In this document: positions 8,125-20,532 of the stretch, one piece after another
Position numbering within the stretch: position 1 is the stretch's first letter
Layout: every line of letters begins with the position of its first letter
NCBI GenBank assembly: GCA_012728445.1
Contig: JAAYFA010000386.1
Span: forward strand, 1 to 22,629
Direction: 5' to 3'
DNA: 22,629 bases
Source: Clostridiales bacterium
GTDB taxonomy: Bacteria; Bacillota; Clostridia; Oscillospirales; Acutalibacteraceae
Notes under the pieces: generated by a model
Database searches by the model: none
Told to the model about the DNA's origin: nothing
The model's input: only the letters and a program-made list of their open reading frames with translations
Position numbers and translations under genes: made by a program

Positions 8125-9213
8125 ATGGATAGTATGGAAAGAAAATCAGCAGTAAAAGCACTCATAGACAAGGGCAAGCTAGCCGGTAAGCTAACCGCAC
8201 AGGAGATTGACGCAGTTTTTGTGGAAATGGATTATGATGTAGAGGAACTCGATAAACTTTACGACATAATCGAAGCGCAAAACATTGAAATTCTGGGTGA
8301 TTTCGGTGATGGGTTGGTTGACGGCGCCACACTGGAATTGGATATTCCAAAAGCACCCGACACAAGCGGTGCGGAAAAAAATGCGGCCATGGATGACCCC
8401 GTAAAGGTATATCTAAAAGAAATTGGCAATGTACAGCTGTTGACCGCCGAGGAAGAAATTGCACTGGCACAGAGAATAGTCGAGGGCGACTTCTACGCTA
8501 AACAACAGCTTGCCGCAGCAAATCTCAGGCTGGTTGTCAGTATTGCAAAACGTTACGTGGGTAGAGGGATGCAGTTTTTGGATTTGATTCAGGAAGGCAA
8601 CCTGGGCCTGATAAAAGCAGTGGACAAGTTTGACTATACAAAAGGATTTAAGTTTTCCACCTATGCCACGTGGTGGATACGCCAGGCTATCACAAGGGCA
8701 ATAGCCGACCAGGCACGCACCATACGCATCCCTGTGCACATGGTCGAAACCATCAACAAAGTTAAAAAGACAAACAGCCAGTTGCTTCATTTGAACGGCA
8801 GGGACCCGACCGCGGAAGAAATAGCGGAAGTGCTGGATATGACAGCGGACAAAGTACGTGAAATTCTGCGCGTTGCACAAGAACCGGTTTCACTTGAAAC
8901 GCCTATCGGCGAAGAAGAAGACAGCCATTTAGGCGACTTTATCCCCGACGATGACGCCCCCGCACCGGCAGATGCGGCCTCCATGCTTCTGCTGAAAGAG
9001 CAAATCAGTGATGTGCTCAAAACCCTGACACCTCGGGAAGAAAAGGTTTTGGCGCTTCGCTTCGGTTTAGCGGACGGTCAGTCGCATACGCTCGAAGAGG
9101 TGGGGAAAGAATTTAGTGTTACCCGCGAGCGCATCCGGCAAATAGAGGCAAAGGCCCTTCGTAAACTTCGTCACCCGAGCAGAAGTAAAAGACTCCGGGA
9201 TTTCCTGGATTAA
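8125..9213 (+). CDS. rpoD: RNA polymerase primary sigma factor (RpoD/SigA)
   Basis: The primary sigma factor directs core RNA polymerase to housekeeping promoters. The 362-residue protein has a short region 1.1 (about residues 1-60), region 1.2 (DDPVKVYLKEIG, from 90) and region 2 (about 125-210), including the core-binding and -10-recognition segments GNLGLIKAVDKFDY and FSTYATWWIRQAITRAI. Region 3 covers about 210-285, and region 4 ends with the -35-binding helix VTRERIRQIEAKALRKLRHP (332-351). Its length is like Bacillus SigA, without the large non-conserved insertion of E. coli sigma-70. AAGGAG lies 5 nt before the ATG at 8125. A second in-frame ATG at 8134 is less well spaced. The promoters recognised in this window (TTGACA, TATACT) fit this factor. 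Confidence 0.97.
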   Translation: MDSMERKSAVKALIDKGKLAGKLTAQEIDAVFVEMDYDVEELDKLYDIIEAQNIEILGDFGDGLVDGATLELDIPKAPDTSGAEKNAAMDDPVKVYLKEIGNVQLLTAEEEIALAQRIVEGDFYAKQQLAAANLRLVVSIAKRYVGRGMQFLDLIQEGNLGLIKAVDKFDYTKGFKFSTYATWWIRQAITRAIADQARTIRIPVHMVETINKVKKTNSQLLHLNGRDPTAEEIAEVLDMTADKVREILRVAQEPVSLETPIGEEEDSHLGDFIPDDDAPAPADAASMLLLKEQISDVLKTLTPREEKVLALRFGLADGQSHTLEEVGKEFSVTRERIRQIEAKALRKLRHPSRSKRLRDFLD

Positions 9214-9251
9214 TACATGCGCGCATGCGGTACAGCCCCGGGAGGACTTAG

Positions 9252-12089
9252 ATGAAACTAGATACCAATACCCTGGCGATTGCATTAAGTGTTTTTACTT
9301 TTATGCAAGTCGTCATCATATTTTCACAAAACCGCAAAGACAGGAGCAACGAAGCGCCCTTCTGGTTGGCGCTCGGCGGAGCATGCGCAGCTTTCGGATT
9401 TGGGCTGTTCGCATTGCGGCAATTAGCTTCTCCGTTGAGAGAAATAGTCATTATTTTAAACAACTCTTTTTTGATTACTGCGATGGTGCTTGTTTATGTC
9501 GGTGTCAGAAAGCTTCAGGGACTGCAAGCGAGCGGCAAACCGCTTGTTGCGTTCCTGCTGGTTTTTTATCCGATGACCATATATTTTACCTTGCCCGGGT
9601 CTGACATTTACGCTGCGCGTCGCATATTGCTTTTCGCGGGTGTTGCCATTCTGTCTTTCACGACGGTCAGAACACTCGTTAAGCATAAACGGACATGGTC
9701 GCACACCTGGCAAATGCTTGTTAGTATTGCTTTCCTCCTATTCGGCTTTTTCGCCGTTGCCGGCCTTGTCGGTACGGTTGTGGTTCCTCAAATTAGGGAA
9801 GCGGATGCCGATTCGATGTTACAAGGCGCTATGTTTGTCGGCATTTTTATGGCCAGTAACGTTTGGACATTCGGATTCTTAAGCATGAACAGCCGCCGTC
9901 TAAGCGAAGAATCACGCAGTGCCAAAGAACGCTTTGAGTCAGTCTTTAACACCAGCCCAGACGGCGTTTTTATTGCAAGCCTTGAAGGAGCAAAAATTTG
10001 GCAAATCAATGAAAGCTTCACGAAATTAACCGGCATTGCGCAAGAGCGAGCGAACGGCAAAACAACGCTCGAAGTCGGGATTTATGAGGACCCTCTTGTT
10101 CACAACAGTATTATCAATGAACTCAGGCAAAATGGTGTTTGCAAGAACAAAGAGGCAAGAATAAGAACCGGAGAAGGGGGAAACCGGACTGTTCTGATTT
10201 CCGCAAAGCGGATTTCTTTGGACGGGGTTGCTCATTACACCTGTGTTATGCGTGACATAAGTGACCGGAAAACTGCGGAGCAAATGCTTGTGAAGTCGGA
10301 GGAAAAGTATCGTCTTCTGTTTGAAAATACCGTTGAAGTGGTTTATGTGTCGCAGTTCGGCAGAGTGAAGCTGCACAATCGAAACATTCAACAAGTGACG
10401 GGCTATTCGCATGAAGAGATTATGGCGATGCCGGTGATTGATCTTGTGCATCCCGACGATAAGGATGCTGTAACAGAACATCATTTGACTGCTTTTAAGC
10501 AGGGTTCCATGGCCGATAGCCATGAATTCAGGGTTATCATCAAAGACGGGTCTGTCAGATGGGTTGAAATGAAATCTGTCATTATTGAATGGGAAGACAA
10601 GCCGGCAACGCTTAACTTTTTAACGGATATTACCGAGCGTAAGAAAGCTGTCAGCGACCTTCGGGAGAGCGAGGAAAAATACAGGCTTATCACCGAATTC
10701 GCTTCCGATGTTATCTGGGTGCTCAATTTGTCGAAAAACGAATATTCTTACATCAGCCCCTCAGTTTACAATTTAAGGGGCTATACGTCGGATGAAGCAA
10801 AGGCGCTCGGCGTTGTCAAAGCGTTTACGCCCGATTCCATGCAGCTCGTGCGTTATTCTGTTGTGGATAATCTGAAAAAATTCAAAGCGAACCCCTGGAA
10901 AGACAATCATTATATGAACGAGTTTCAGCAGGTCTGTAAGGATGGCAGTATCGTTTGGGTTGAAGAATCGACAAGGTACCGCTACAATGCCGAGGGAGAA
11001 ATTGAAGTCGTCGGTGTAACGCGGAATATTGAAGAACGCAAAAAGACGGAATCCGAAATTTTATATTTAAGTTATCATGACCAACTTACGGGTCTTAAAA
11101 ACAGGCGCTTTTTTGACGAGATTATTAAAGAGTTGGAAGACAAAAAATGTGTGCCGCTGACCCTAATTATGGCAGACGTCAACGGGTTAAAGTTAACCAA
11201 CGATGCTTTTGGTCACAAGGCGGGTGATCTGATTTTGATCAAGGTAGCGGAAATTCTGGATCGTCACTGCCGCGACTCTGATTACAGTGCCAGAATCGGC
11301 GGGGACGAGTTCGTCCTGCTCTTGCCGAATACCGACGCCGCAAAAGCGGAGGCGGTGGTCAAACAGATCAATAAATCTGTAGCAGAGGAGAGAGAGAAGA
11401 ATGAAATTATCTCGATCTCCATCGGCTTTGCGGTACAGAACAAACCGACCGAAGACATCAACGATATTTTTAAAAAGGCCGAGGACGATATGTATCGCCA
11501 CAAGCTTGCCGAAAGTTCGAGTATTCGGAGTAAAACAATCAGCCTTATTATGAACACGCTTTACGAAAAGAACGGCAGAGAGATGCTTCATTCCAATCGA
11601 GTGGGCGAACTTTGTAAAGTTATAGCAGAAGCAATCGGTCTTGACTCAAATGCAGTCAGCCAACTCAGGCTCGCGGGCCTTATGCACGATATAGGTAAAA
11701 TCGGCATTGCGGAAGCGATACTCAATAAACCATCTAAACTAAAGAAGGATGAATGGACGGAGATCAAGCGCCATACCGAAATCGGTTACCGGATACTCAG
11801 CTCCGTCAACGAGTTTTCGGAAATTGCGGATTATGTCCTTGAGCATCACGAACGGTGGGACGGCGAGGGTTATCCGCAAAGGCTTAAAGGCGAGGACATA
11901 TCTCTGCAGGCGAGAATTATTACGTTGGCGGACGCTTATGATGCCATCACATCCGACAGGCCTTACCACGGCGCCTTGACAGCAGAAGAAGCGGCGGCGG
12001 AAATCCAACGTTGTGCCGGTACACAGTTCGATCCACGGATTGCCAAGGTCTTTCTTGAAGAGGTATTGTGCAAAAAGTGGAAGAAATAA
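9252..12089 (+). CDS. Membrane-anchored PAS-GGDEF-HD-GYP cyclic-di-GMP protein
   Basis: This 945-residue protein combines c-di-GMP synthesis and breakdown domains. Residues 1-212 contain about seven hydrophobic segments, a likely membrane sensor. Three PAS domains follow (about 225-340, 345-465, 472-597), the first two ending in MRDISDRK and LTDITERK and the third in VTRNIEERK. The GGDEF domain starts near 603 (YHDQLTGLKNRRFF), with ADVNGLKLTND and an intact GGDEF at 683-687. An inhibitory-site RxxD (R674-D677) sits exactly five residues before it. The HD-GYP domain (about 765-940) has HDIGK (812-816) and HHERWDGEGYP (865-875), so phosphodiesterase residues also look intact. GGAGG (9241-9245) lies 6 nt before the ATG. 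The start is 38 nt after rpoD, with a 12-bp palindrome (9216-9227) between, so co-transcription with rpoD is likely. Which activity dominates cannot be told. Confidence 0.93.
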   Translation: MKLDTNTLAIALSVFTFMQVVIIFSQNRKDRSNEAPFWLALGGACAAFGFGLFALRQLASPLREIVIILNNSFLITAMVLVYVGVRKLQGLQASGKPLVAFLLVFYPMTIYFTLPGSDIYAARRILLFAGVAILSFTTVRTLVKHKRTWSHTWQMLVSIAFLLFGFFAVAGLVGTVVVPQIREADADSMLQGAMFVGIFMASNVWTFGFLSMNSRRLSEESRSAKERFESVFNTSPDGVFIASLEGAKIWQINESFTKLTGIAQERANGKTTLEVGIYEDPLVHNSIINELRQNGVCKNKEARIRTGEGGNRTVLISAKRISLDGVAHYTCVMRDISDRKTAEQMLVKSEEKYRLLFENTVEVVYVSQFGRVKLHNRNIQQVTGYSHEEIMAMPVIDLVHPDDKDAVTEHHLTAFKQGSMADSHEFRVIIKDGSVRWVEMKSVIIEWEDKPATLNFLTDITERKKAVSDLRESEEKYRLITEFASDVIWVLNLSKNEYSYISPSVYNLRGYTSDEAKALGVVKAFTPDSMQLVRYSVVDNLKKFKANPWKDNHYMNEFQQVCKDGSIVWVEESTRYRYNAEGEIEVVGVTRNIEERKKTESEILYLSYHDQLTGLKNRRFFDEIIKELEDKKCVPLTLIMADVNGLKLTNDAFGHKAGDLILIKVAEILDRHCRDSDYSARIGGDEFVLLLPNTDAAKAEAVVKQINKSVAEEREKNEIISISIGFAVQNKPTEDINDIFKKAEDDMYRHKLAESSSIRSKTISLIMNTLYEKNGREMLHSNRVGELCKVIAEAIGLDSNAVSQLRLAGLMHDIGKIGIAEAILNKPSKLKKDEWTEIKRHTEIGYRILSSVNEFSEIADYVLEHHERWDGEGYPQRLKGEDISLQARIITLADAYDAITSDRPYHGALTAEEAAAEIQRCAGTQFDPRIAKVFLEEVLCKKWKK

Positions 12090-12189
12090 ACTCAAATAAA
12101 GCATGACGAAGCAAGCAAAGACCATTTTTTACCTAAAAACCACCCTACTTGTTACGAAATTCGCATCATTATACGATGTATCATAAAAA

Positions 12190-12240
12190 AATACAGATAT
12201 TGTCAAAAACAGTTAAAAAACTATTGACAATATCTGTATT
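12190..12240. repeat. Perfect 17-bp inverted repeat upstream of rpoB
   Basis: The left arm AATACAGATATTGTCAA (12190-12206) is exactly complementary to the right arm TTGACAATATCTGTATT (12224-12240), with a 17-nt spacer. The right arm contains the -35 hexamer of the rpoB promoter. Read on the minus strand, the hairpin is followed by a T-run (complement of the A-run 12185-12191), so it could act as an intrinsic terminator for antisense transcripts. On the + strand no T-run follows. Confidence 0.85.
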
Positions 12241-12252
12241 ACTCTATATACT
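12224..12252 (+). promoter_or_regulatory. Sigma-A promoter of the rpoB-rpoC operon
   Basis: A perfect TTGACA (12224-12229) is followed after 17 nt by TATACT (12247-12252), one mismatch from consensus. The transcript would start near 12259, leaving a leader of about 175 nt before rpoB. The -35 box lies inside the right arm of the 17-bp inverted repeat, so binding of a protein to that repeat would compete with RNA polymerase. Confidence 0.8.
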
Positions 12253-12317
12253 GTTATACTGCTACATTAAGATGGCGTGATATGTCGCAACAACATATCC
12301 CAACAAAAACAGTATAT
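12246..12317. repeat. Nested inverted repeats in the rpoB promoter and leader
   Basis: ATATACTGTT (12246-12255) is complementary to AACAGTATAT (12308-12317). Between them, GATATGT (12279-12285) is complementary to ACATATC (12293-12299). The outer left arm overlaps the -10 box, so it is not expected in the transcript and the outer pair could act only at the DNA level. The inner hairpin could form in the mRNA leader. Short AT-rich repeats of this size can occur by chance. Confidence 0.45.
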
Positions 12318-12435
12318 CATGTGTTGCACAAAAATCAAGGGTTTAAAACTATTTTTCTTAACCTTTTTTCGGTGTTTAAATTGCGCGGCACCTGTCCCTT
12401 TGAGCGTAAAATTAAAGAACGGAGTGGAAAGGCCT

Positions 12436-16251
<3,816 letters not shown>

Positions 16252-16332
16252 CAATGTCAACAAGCAGGACTGTCAGATACCGTTCTTGATTAAACAGATT
16301 CGGCAAAATATTCGAAAAGGGGCAGTAACTTA

Positions 16333-19300
16333 ATGGAAAATAATGTATTTGAATCGATAAAAATAGGACTCGCTTCTCCCGAGCAAATCATCAATTGGTC
16401 AAGCGGCGAAGTGAAAAAACCCGAAACGATCAACTATCGCACGTTGAAGCCCGAAAAGGATGGGCTTTTCTGCGAAAAGATTTTCGGCCCAACAAAAGAC
16501 TGGGAATGCCATTGCGGTAAATATAAAAGGATCCGCTATAAAGGCAAGATTTGCGAGCGCTGTGGTGTTGAAATCACAAGGTCAAAGGTTCGCCGCGAGC
16601 GCATGGGGCACATTGAGCTTGCCGCTCCGGTGTCACATATTTGGTATTTCAAAGGTATCCCCTCGCGCATGGGACTCATTCTTGATATGTCACCGCGTGT
16701 TTTAGAAAAAATTCTGTATTTCGCAATGCACATTGTTATTGATCCGGGCGATACACCGCTTGAAAAATACCAAGCGTTGGATGAAAAAGATTATGAGAGA
16801 GCCCGTGAGTATTATGAAGATTCTTTTAAAGCAGGTATGGGCGCACAAGCTGTAAAAGAACTGCTTGCTGAAATTGATTTGGATGAGCTTTCCATCAGAC
16901 TGCGTGAAGAACTGAATGAGGCAACCGGCCAAAAGAAAATTAAGCTGCTAAAGCGCCTTGAGGTGGCAGAAGCATTCCGCCTTTCCGGCAACCGTCCGGA
17001 ATGGATGATACTGGATGTCATACCTGTTATCCCGCCGGAAATTCGTCCGATGGTTCAGCTTGACGGCGGTCGTTTTGCGACTTCCGACCTAAACGATTTA
17101 TACCGCAGAGTCATTAACAGAAACAACCGCCTGAAAAAGCTCCTTGAACTCGGTGCGCCTGATATTATCATCAGAAATGAAAAAAGAATGCTTCAGGAAT
17201 CGGTTGATGCTTTAATAGACAATGGCCGTAGAGGCCGTCCGGTTACGGGCCCCAGCAACAGAGCCCTCAAATCACTTTCCGATATGCTCAAGGGCAAGCA
17301 AGGCCGCTTCAGGCAGAACCTGCTTGGCAAGCGCGTCGACTATTCCGGGCGTTCCGTTATCGTCGTCGGACCGGAACTTAAGCTGTACCAGTGCGGGTTA
17401 CCCAAAGAGATGGCTCTTGAACTTTTTAAACCCTTCGTCATGAAAAGACTCGTCGAAACCGAGGTTGCCGGCAATGTAAAATCTGCCCGCAAAATGGTGG
17501 AGCGTTCACGGCCACAGGTTTGGGATGCGCTCGAAGTCGTTATCAAAGATCATCCCGTTATGCTTAACCGCGCGCCGACGCTGCATAGACTCGGCATACA
17601 AGCGTTTGAACCGGTACTTATCGAAGGCAGGGCTATCAAACTGCATCCACTCGTTTGTACGGCTTTTAATGCGGACTTTGATGGTGACCAGATGGCTGTC
17701 CATGTACCCCTTTCTGCGGAAGCCCAGGCAGAAGCACGTTTTCTGATGCTTGCCTCCAACAACCTTCTTAAACCTTCAGACGGGCGCCCCGTAGTGGTTC
17801 CCACACAAGATATGGTTTTGGGTTCCTATTATCTTACCCTTACAAAACCGGGCGAACCGGGTGAAGGTAAAGTATTTAGGGATGTTAACGAAGCTGCCAT
17901 GGCTTATGAAGAAGGCGACATTGGACTGCATTCCCAAATAAAAGTTCGTATGAGCAAAGTCGTTAACGGTAAAATAGTCAGCAAACTCATTGACACCACA
18001 CACGGCAAGATCACCTTTAATGAGCCGATTCCTCAAGATTTGGGCTTTGTTGACCGTGAAGATCCGGACAATATCTTTGCTCTTGAAGTCGATTTCCTTG
18101 TCAACAAGAAAAAACTTGGCGAGATTGTGGCCAAATGCATCAGCAAACACGGTACTGCCTTAACTGCTGATGTGCTGGATAAAATTAAAGATCAAGGCTT
18201 TAAGTACTCAACCCGTAGCGGCATAACCGCGGCAGTCTGCGACGCCACTATACCGGAGAAAAAGCCGGAACTGCTCGCCGCCGCAGAACTGAAAATAGAC
18301 AAAATCAACGCCAACTATGCGCGTGGCCTGATTGCGGACGAAGAACGCCGCGAGAGTGTTATCAAAACTTGGGATGAGTGCTCTAAGCAAGTTGCGGACG
18401 AAATAAAAATTAACTTCGACCCCTACAACCCGATCAACATGATGCTTGACTCAGGTGCCCGTGGTAACGAAAGCCAGTTGAGACAGTTAGCCGGTATGCG
18501 TGGACTTATTGCGAATACCGCAGGGCAAACAATCGAAATTCCTATTCGTGCAAACTACCGCGAAGGACTCAACGTCCTTGAATATTTCCTCTCCTCACGT
18601 GGTGCACGTAAAGGCCTTGCAGATACGGCTTTGCGTACAGCCGACTCCGGCTACCTGACCCGGCGTTTGGTGGACGTTTCTCAGGATGTCATTATAAATG
18701 AAGAGGATTGCGGTTGCACCGAGGGTATGGATGTCTATGACATTTTCGATGGCAACAGGCGTATCGTGCGTCTCACAGAGCGTTTGACCGGTCGTTATCT
18801 CCTCAATGATTTAGTCCATGAGGATACGGGCGAACTGATCCAAAGCAAAGACGAAATGATGAACGAAGCCAATGCCGAAAAGGTTGCCGACTACGTTATT
18901 GCAAAACATGACCAAGCGGTCGAAAAAGGCGAAGTTGATAAAGATAGCCTTTCAAGAATAATGATTCGTTCACTTCTCACCTGTGTCGCAAAACACGGTG
19001 TATGTATTAAATGCTACGGCTCCAACCTTGCCACGGGCGACCCCGTCACCGTGGGCGAAGCGGTTGGAATTATCGCTGCTCAGTCAATCGGCGAGCCCGG
19101 CACACAGCTTACGATGAGAACATTCCAGACCGGCGGCACGAAAGATCAATCCGACATCACGGAAGGTTTGCCCAGAATCGAAGAGCTCTTTGAAGCAAGA
19201 AAGCCAAAAACACTCGCTATTATGAGTGAAATCTCCGGCGATGTTGAATTCCGTACAATCAAGAACAGTAAGCATGTTGTCGTAACCGATCGTGAGGATG

Positions 19301-19953
19301 CACAAGAGAAGGCTTATTTGATTCCTTACGGATTCCGTACCAGGGTTACAGAAGGTCAATTCATTGAAAAAGGCGACAACATTACCGACGGTGCGCGGAA
19401 TCCGCACGATATACTCGCAATTTTAGGCGTTGACCATGTTCACGATTACCTTATCCGTGAAGTTCAGCGCACATACAGGATGCAGGGTGTTGATATCAAC
19501 GACAAGCACATCGAGGTTATTGTTCGCCAGATGATGAAGAAAATCAAGATTGTGGATGCCGGAGATACCGTTCTTTTACCCGGAGCAGTTGTTGAAAAAG
19601 GTGAACTTTTGGCCGAAAATACGGCAGGCACAGCGTTTGCCAAGTCAGAGGGACAAGAGTTTAAAGAAGCGACATGCGAGCCCGTTCTAATGGGTATTAC
19701 AAAGGCTTCGCTTGCTACGGACTCCTTCCTTTCGGCAGCCTCCTTCCAGGAGACGACACGTGTTCTGACGGATGCCGCTATAAAAGGCAAAAGTGACCCG
19801 CTGCGTGGCTTGAAAGAAAATGTTATCATCGGCAAACTATTGCCTTCCGGTACCGGAATGAAGTGTTACCGCGATGTTTTAGTGTATAAAGCTGCCAAGG
19901 CTGTAGGCGAAGACGGCGAAGACAGTGTTATATCGTACGATGAACTTCTGTAA
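16333..19953 (+). CDS. rpoC: DNA-directed RNA polymerase subunit beta'
   Basis: RpoC carries the catalytic magnesium site of RNA polymerase. The 1206-residue length fits Bacillota beta' without large lineage inserts. The N-terminal zinc site is C59, C61, C74, C77 (ECHCGKYK and CERCGVE). The active-site motif NADFDGD starts at N446, with its three aspartates at 448, 450 and 452. The second zinc site is visible as C793, C884, C891 and C894. The trigger-loop and bridge-helix segments lie between, including MRGLIANTAGQTIEIPI and the later GEAVGIIAAQSIGEPGTQLTMRTF. AAAGGGG lies 10 nt before the ATG at 16333. It is transcribed with rpoB. No terminator follows; a new promoter begins 5 nt after the stop. 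An L7Ae-like gene, common between rpoC and rpsL in Bacillota, is absent. Confidence 0.98.
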   Translation: MENNVFESIKIGLASPEQIINWSSGEVKKPETINYRTLKPEKDGLFCEKIFGPTKDWECHCGKYKRIRYKGKICERCGVEITRSKVRRERMGHIELAAPVSHIWYFKGIPSRMGLILDMSPRVLEKILYFAMHIVIDPGDTPLEKYQALDEKDYERAREYYEDSFKAGMGAQAVKELLAEIDLDELSIRLREELNEATGQKKIKLLKRLEVAEAFRLSGNRPEWMILDVIPVIPPEIRPMVQLDGGRFATSDLNDLYRRVINRNNRLKKLLELGAPDIIIRNEKRMLQESVDALIDNGRRGRPVTGPSNRALKSLSDMLKGKQGRFRQNLLGKRVDYSGRSVIVVGPELKLYQCGLPKEMALELFKPFVMKRLVETEVAGNVKSARKMVERSRPQVWDALEVVIKDHPVMLNRAPTLHRLGIQAFEPVLIEGRAIKLHPLVCTAFNADFDGDQMAVHVPLSAEAQAEARFLMLASNNLLKPSDGRPVVVPTQDMVLGSYYLTLTKPGEPGEGKVFRDVNEAAMAYEEGDIGLHSQIKVRMSKVVNGKIVSKLIDTTHGKITFNEPIPQDLGFVDREDPDNIFALEVDFLVNKKKLGEIVAKCISKHGTALTADVLDKIKDQGFKYSTRSGITAAVCDATIPEKKPELLAAAELKIDKINANYARGLIADEERRESVIKTWDECSKQVADEIKINFDPYNPINMMLDSGARGNESQLRQLAGMRGLIANTAGQTIEIPIRANYREGLNVLEYFLSSRGARKGLADTALRTADSGYLTRRLVDVSQDVIINEEDCGCTEGMDVYDIFDGNRRIVRLTERLTGRYLLNDLVHEDTGELIQSKDEMMNEANAEKVADYVIAKHDQAVEKGEVDKDSLSRIMIRSLLTCVAKHGVCIKCYGSNLATGDPVTVGEAVGIIAAQSIGEPGTQLTMRTFQTGGTKDQSDITEGLPRIEELFEARKPKTLAIMSEISGDVEFRTIKNSKHVVVTDREDAQEKAYLIPYGFRTRVTEGQFIEKGDNITDGARNPHDILAILGVDHVHDYLIREVQRTYRMQGVDINDKHIEVIVRQMMKKIKIVDAGDTVLLPGAVVEKGELLAENTAGTAFAKSEGQEFKEATCEPVLMGITKASLATDSFLSAASFQETTRVLTDAAIKGKSDPLRGLKENVIIGKLLPSGTGMKCYRDVLVYKAAKAVGEDGEDSVISYDELL

Positions 19954-19957
19954 AATG

Positions 19958-19987
19958 TTGACAAACAGGTTTATGTTGTGTTAATAT
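19958..19987 (+). promoter_or_regulatory. Sigma-A promoter of the str operon (rpsL-rpsG-fusA)
   Basis: A perfect TTGACA (19958-19963) begins 5 nt after the rpoC stop. TAATAT (19982-19987) lies 18 nt downstream and is preceded by TGT, an extended -10 pattern. Transcription would start near 19994, giving a leader of about 116 nt. The str genes can therefore be expressed separately from rpoBC, with read-through also possible. Confidence 0.7.
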
Positions 19988-20032
19988 ATCATGTCGTTCC
20001 GGTTCAACAGTATTTTATGCAGATTGCTTTTT

Positions 20033-20073
20033 GCGCTACTTGCGGTTTATAAAAACAAAAACCGCAAGTGCGC
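20033..20073 (+). promoter_or_regulatory. Stable leader hairpin upstream of rpsL
   Basis: ACTTGCGGTTT (20038-20048) is exactly complementary to AAACCGCAAGT (20059-20069), with a 10-nt loop. GCGC (20033-20036) and GCGC (20070-20073) extend the stem to 15 bp, with T20037 bulged. No T-run follows, so it is not a standard terminator. It lies in the leader about 20 nt before the ribosome binding site. It may be a protein-binding site or an mRNA-stabilising structure; the function is unknown. Confidence 0.6.
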
Positions 20074-20109
20074 ATGAACGATAAATATTTGAGAAAGGAG
20101 ATGTATTGT

Positions 20110-20532
20110 TTGCCAACCTTTAATCAACTTGTTCGTCACGGCAGGGAAAAAATTGAGAAAAAAGCAAAGTCACCCGCATTATTAAAGGGACTGAATTCTA
20201 AGAAAAACATCATGACTGACAAAGATTCGCCCCAAAAACGCGGTGTGTGCACAGCGGTAAAAACGGCAACACCAAAAAAACCAAACTCTGCGCTCAGAAA
20301 GATTGCAAGAGTGCGGTTGACCAACGGTCTTGAGGTTACAGCCTATATTCCCGGCGTCGGTCACAATCTTCAAGAGCACTCCGTGGTCATGATCCGCGGC
20401 GGTCGTATCAAGGACCTTCCCGGTGTCCGTTACCACATCATTCGTGGCACACTTGACACACAAGGTGTCAGCGGCAGAATGCAGTCGCGCTCCAAGTATG
20501 GCGCGAAACGCCCGAAGGCCGTGAAAAAGTAA
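20110..20532 (+). CDS. rpsL: 30S ribosomal protein S12
   Basis: S12 lies near the decoding centre of the small subunit and affects accuracy. The start is taken as TTG at 20110, giving MPTFNQLVRHGRE and 140 residues, the normal S12 length. AAAGGAG (20094-20100) is 9 nt upstream. In-frame ATGs at 20074 and 20101 lie before or directly against that site and do not match the family N-terminus. Conserved segments are TPKKPNSALRK and GGRIKDLPGVRYH; the lysines whose change gives streptomycin resistance are present in both, so the protein looks wild type. The aspartate of KDLPG, methylthiolated in some bacteria, is also present. It is the first gene of the str operon, with its own promoter and a structured leader. 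Confidence 0.96.
   Translation: MPTFNQLVRHGREKIEKKAKSPALLKGLNSKKNIMTDKDSPQKRGVCTAVKTATPKKPNSALRKIARVRLTNGLEVTAYIPGVGHNLQEHSVVMIRGGRIKDLPGVRYHIIRGTLDTQGVSGRMQSRSKYGAKRPKAVKK

Larger units (their letters stand above)
12090..12435 (+). other. Regulatory intergenic region before rpoB
   Basis: No gene is supported in these 346 nt. The region is AT-rich. It holds a possible upstream promoter (TTGTTA at 12149-12154, 17 nt, TACGAT at 12172-12177), a perfect 17-bp inverted repeat (12190-12240), a strong promoter overlapping it (12224-12252), and a leader of about 175 nt. In the leader there is a 7-bp hairpin (12279-12285 with 12293-12299). A weak, bulged AAGG..AA/TTAACCTT stem ends in a run of six T (12337-12369) and could act as an attenuator. 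No clear terminator for the upstream GGDEF/HD-GYP gene is visible on the + strand. Confidence 0.5.

Noticed and set aside
12178..12206. Divergent minus-strand promoter from the left arm of the inverted repeat
   Set aside because: The arm gives TTGACA on the minus strand, but no good -10 hexamer lies 16-18 nt away and there is no minus-strand gene for it to drive.
12277..12435. N-terminal extension of rpoB
   Set aside because: The extra 53 codons are not conserved, lie in the promoter/leader region, and have no suitable ribosome binding site; the ATG at 12436 matches RpoB.
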